From: Lysinibacillus_B sp050613145
GTDB taxonomy: Bacteria; Bacillota; Bacilli; Bacillales_A; Planococcaceae
Assembly (NCBI RefSeq): GCF_050613145.1
Contig: NZ_CP192507.1
Coordinates: 62,001 to 126,000 of the forward strand
Reading direction: 5' to 3'
Length of the DNA stretch: 64,000 nucleotides
This document shows positions 62,487 to 64,000 of this stretch, in pieces. The notes beneath the pieces are model-generated. The model was not told the origin of the DNA and ran no database searches. It was given only the letters and a program-made list of their open reading frames with translations. The position numbers were made by a program, and so were the translations under genes. Each line of letters starts with the position of its first letter. Position 1 is the first letter of the stretch.

Positions 62487-63055
62487 TTTTAATGATTGAT
62501 AATTATGATTCATTTACGTATAACCTGGTGCAATATTTAGGTGAGCTAGGGGAAGAATTGTTGGTGAAGCGTAATGACGAGGTAACGCTAGATGAAATTG
62601 AAGCGCTTGCGCCCAAAATGATTGTCATCTCGCCAGGTCCATGTACGCCAAATGAAGCAGGTGAAAGTTTACGCATTATTGACTATTTTGCAGGGAAGCT
62701 TCCTATTTTAGGGGTTTGTTTAGGACACCAGGCGATTGCGCAAGTGTTTGGTGGTAACGTCATAAGAGCGGAAAGATTAATGCACGGGAAAACATCGCCT
62801 GTACATCATACGGGTATCGGTTTGCATAGGAAGAATGCGAATCCATTTACGGCAACACGTTATCATTCATTAATCGTAGAGCGTGAATCCATCCCAGACT
62901 GTCTAGAAATTACGGCTTGGACGGAAGAAGGCGAAATTATGGGTATTCGTCATAAAGAGTATCCAATTGAAGGCGTACAATATCATCCTGAATCGATTAT
63001 GACAGAAGACGGGAAACAATTATTGCGCGAATTTATCACGCTATATTGCAAGTAA
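62483..63055 (+). CDS. pabA: Aminodeoxychorismate/anthranilate synthase glutaminase subunit
   Basis: Class I glutamine amidotransferase giving ammonia to PabB; in Bacillus it also serves anthranilate synthase (TrpG). The 190-residue product has MIDNYDSFTYNLVQYLGE, SPGPCTPNEAG, the nucleophile in GVCLGHQAIAQVFGG, and the His-Glu pair in YHPESIMTE. ATG 62483 overlaps the pabB stop (ATGA), with GGAAGGAG upstream. Confidence 0.95.
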   Translation: MILMIDNYDSFTYNLVQYLGELGEELLVKRNDEVTLDEIEALAPKMIVISPGPCTPNEAGESLRIIDYFAGKLPILGVCLGHQAIAQVFGGNVIRAERLMHGKTSPVHHTGIGLHRKNANPFTATRYHSLIVERESIPDCLEITAWTEEGEIMGIRHKEYPIEGVQYHPESIMTEDGKQLLREFITLYCK

Positions 63056-63068
63056 GGAGTTGTAAAGT

Positions 63069-63917
63069 ATGCTTTGCTGGATGAATGGGCACTATATCGA
63101 TTCTAACGAACTACGTATTTCTCCGTTTGACCATGGTTTTTTGTATGGGCTCGGATTTTTTGAAACATTTCGGACATACGACGGGAAAGCACCGTTTTTG
63201 GAAGAACATATGGCGCGTTTAAATGAAGCACTTCACCATTTTCATATTAAGTTGCCGTATACAATGGCCAATTTTCAACAAGTAATTCAACAATTAAATG
63301 AAGCGGAACAAGGGGATGGCTATTTCCGACTCAATGTCTCAGCCGGTGTGCATGATATTGGGTTACAACCAACGACCTACAGTGATCCAACGGTCATCGT
63401 GTTTCGTAAGCCATTGATGGAACGTCCGCGGGGCAAGGAAAAAGAAGCGGTTTGGCTAAAAACACCTCGTAATACAGCGGAAAGTGAACTCCGCTTTAAA
63501 AGTCATCACTACGGAAATAATGTGTTAGCTCGGTTTGAAGTGCCTAACTTAGCGGATTATGAAGGAATTTTTCAAACAGCAGATGGTTTTGTAGCAGAAG
63601 GCATTACATCAAATATATTTTGGGTGAAAGATGATATACTTTATACGCCATCGCTTGAAACAGGGATTTTAGGTGGCATTACAAGAAAACAAGTGCTACA
63701 TGTTGCTTGTAAGCTTGGCTTGATTGTAAAAGAAGGTAAGTATCTGGCATTGGACCTGGAGCAAGCTGATGAATGTTTTGTAACGAATGCTGTGCAAGAA
63801 CTTGTGCCCATTCATAAAATAGGTGAAAGCTATTTTACAGGTGCGAAGGGACAAGTGTATCAACAACTACATGAAGCGTATATAGATGAAATTTTACAAC
63901 GGATAAAGGGAGATTAG
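63069..63917 (+). CDS. pabC: Aminodeoxychorismate lyase
   Basis: PLP fold-type IV enzyme making p-aminobenzoate and pyruvate. The 282-residue product has FDHGFLYGLGFFETFRTYDG, the catalytic Lys in LRFKSHHYGNNVLA, VAEGITSNIFWV and TGILGGITRKQVL. ATG 63069 has AAGGAG 8 bases upstream. It ends 2 bases before folP. Confidence 0.94.
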   Translation: MLCWMNGHYIDSNELRISPFDHGFLYGLGFFETFRTYDGKAPFLEEHMARLNEALHHFHIKLPYTMANFQQVIQQLNEAEQGDGYFRLNVSAGVHDIGLQPTTYSDPTVIVFRKPLMERPRGKEKEAVWLKTPRNTAESELRFKSHHYGNNVLARFEVPNLADYEGIFQTADGFVAEGITSNIFWVKDDILYTPSLETGILGGITRKQVLHVACKLGLIVKEGKYLALDLEQADECFVTNAVQELVPIHKIGESYFTGAKGQVYQQLHEAYIDEILQRIKGD

Positions 63918-63919
63918 CG

Positions 63920-64000
63920 ATGTTACAACACTATCCGAAGCCATTAGTCATAAACGGTATTACGTTAGACTACACAAAAGAGACTTTTATTATGGGCATT
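63920..64000 (+). CDS. folP: Dihydropteroate synthase, 5' part only
   Basis: The first 27 codons are in the window (MLQHYPKPLVINGITLDY then KETFIMGI), matching the start of DHPS just before its NVTPDSFSDGG motif, which would lie past the edge. Joins p-aminobenzoate to the pterin pyrophosphate in folate synthesis. AAGGGAG upstream. Its position after pabC matches the Bacillus pab-sul operon. Confidence 0.85.
   Translation, partial: MLQHYPKPLVINGITLDYTKETFIMGI

Overview
The window is chromosomal DNA of a low-GC, endospore-forming Bacillota, most like Lysinibacillus or Solibacillus (Caryophanaceae/Planococcaceae). Its backbone is the conserved Bacillus order metG-tatD-yabE-rnmV-rsmA-veg-sspF-ispE-purR-ridA-spoVG-glmU-prs-ctc-pth-fin-mfd-spoVT-yabM-mazG-rqcP-yabP-yabQ-divIC-yabR-spoIIE-tilS-hpt-ftsH-coaX-hslO-prsA-like-cysK-pabB-pabA-pabC-folP. 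Sporulation genes (sspF, spoVG, fin, spoVT, yabPQ, spoIIE) and sporulation-type promoters place it among spore formers. The last gene, folP, runs off the right edge. I saw no rRNA, tRNA or CRISPR.

Two accessory blocks interrupt this backbone. Block 1 (about 10.1-20.8 kb, between spoVG and glmU) carries a CotY/CotZ-like coat protein, a 722-aa fusion of a YheC/YheD-type ATP-grasp to a Mur ligase (layout recalling cyanophycin synthetase), two stand-alone MurF-like ligases, a double YheC/YheD protein whose first half looks dead, an L-amino-acid-ligase-like ATP-grasp, a small protein with a Cys-x-Cys start that I do not recognise, and a secreted triple NlpC/P60 protein. I infer a dedicated amide- or peptide-forming pathway, probably acting on the spore surface. 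This is the best candidate for an undescribed system.

Block 2 (43.9-55.1 kb, between ftsH and coaX, minus strand) is a ten-gene operon led by a PAS/AAA+/Fis-type regulator. Its products match the alicyclic-acid route known from Rhodopseudomonas: acyl-CoA ligase, acyl-CoA dehydrogenases, hydratase, BadH-like dehydrogenase and BadI/MenB-like ring-opening hydrolase, plus thiolase and 3-hydroxyacyl-CoA dehydrogenase. I infer breakdown of cyclohexanecarboxylate-like acids through pimeloyl-CoA. The regulator lacks the GAFTGA motif and the Walker B acids, so it probably does not work through sigma-54.

Intergenic DNA holds several repeat families: a double-hairpin element (13.1 and 60.8 kb, perhaps 9.6 kb) with a conserved loop and changing stem; a modular TATCC-GAGC-AAA element (24.7 and 36.9 kb); a multistem element before sspF resembling the right end or omega-RNA of a TnpB transposon; and a MITE-like stretch at 10.14 kb. 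Another oddity is spoVG, whose conserved N-terminal codons have no ordinary start codon or ribosome binding site and lie directly below a SigH-type promoter.
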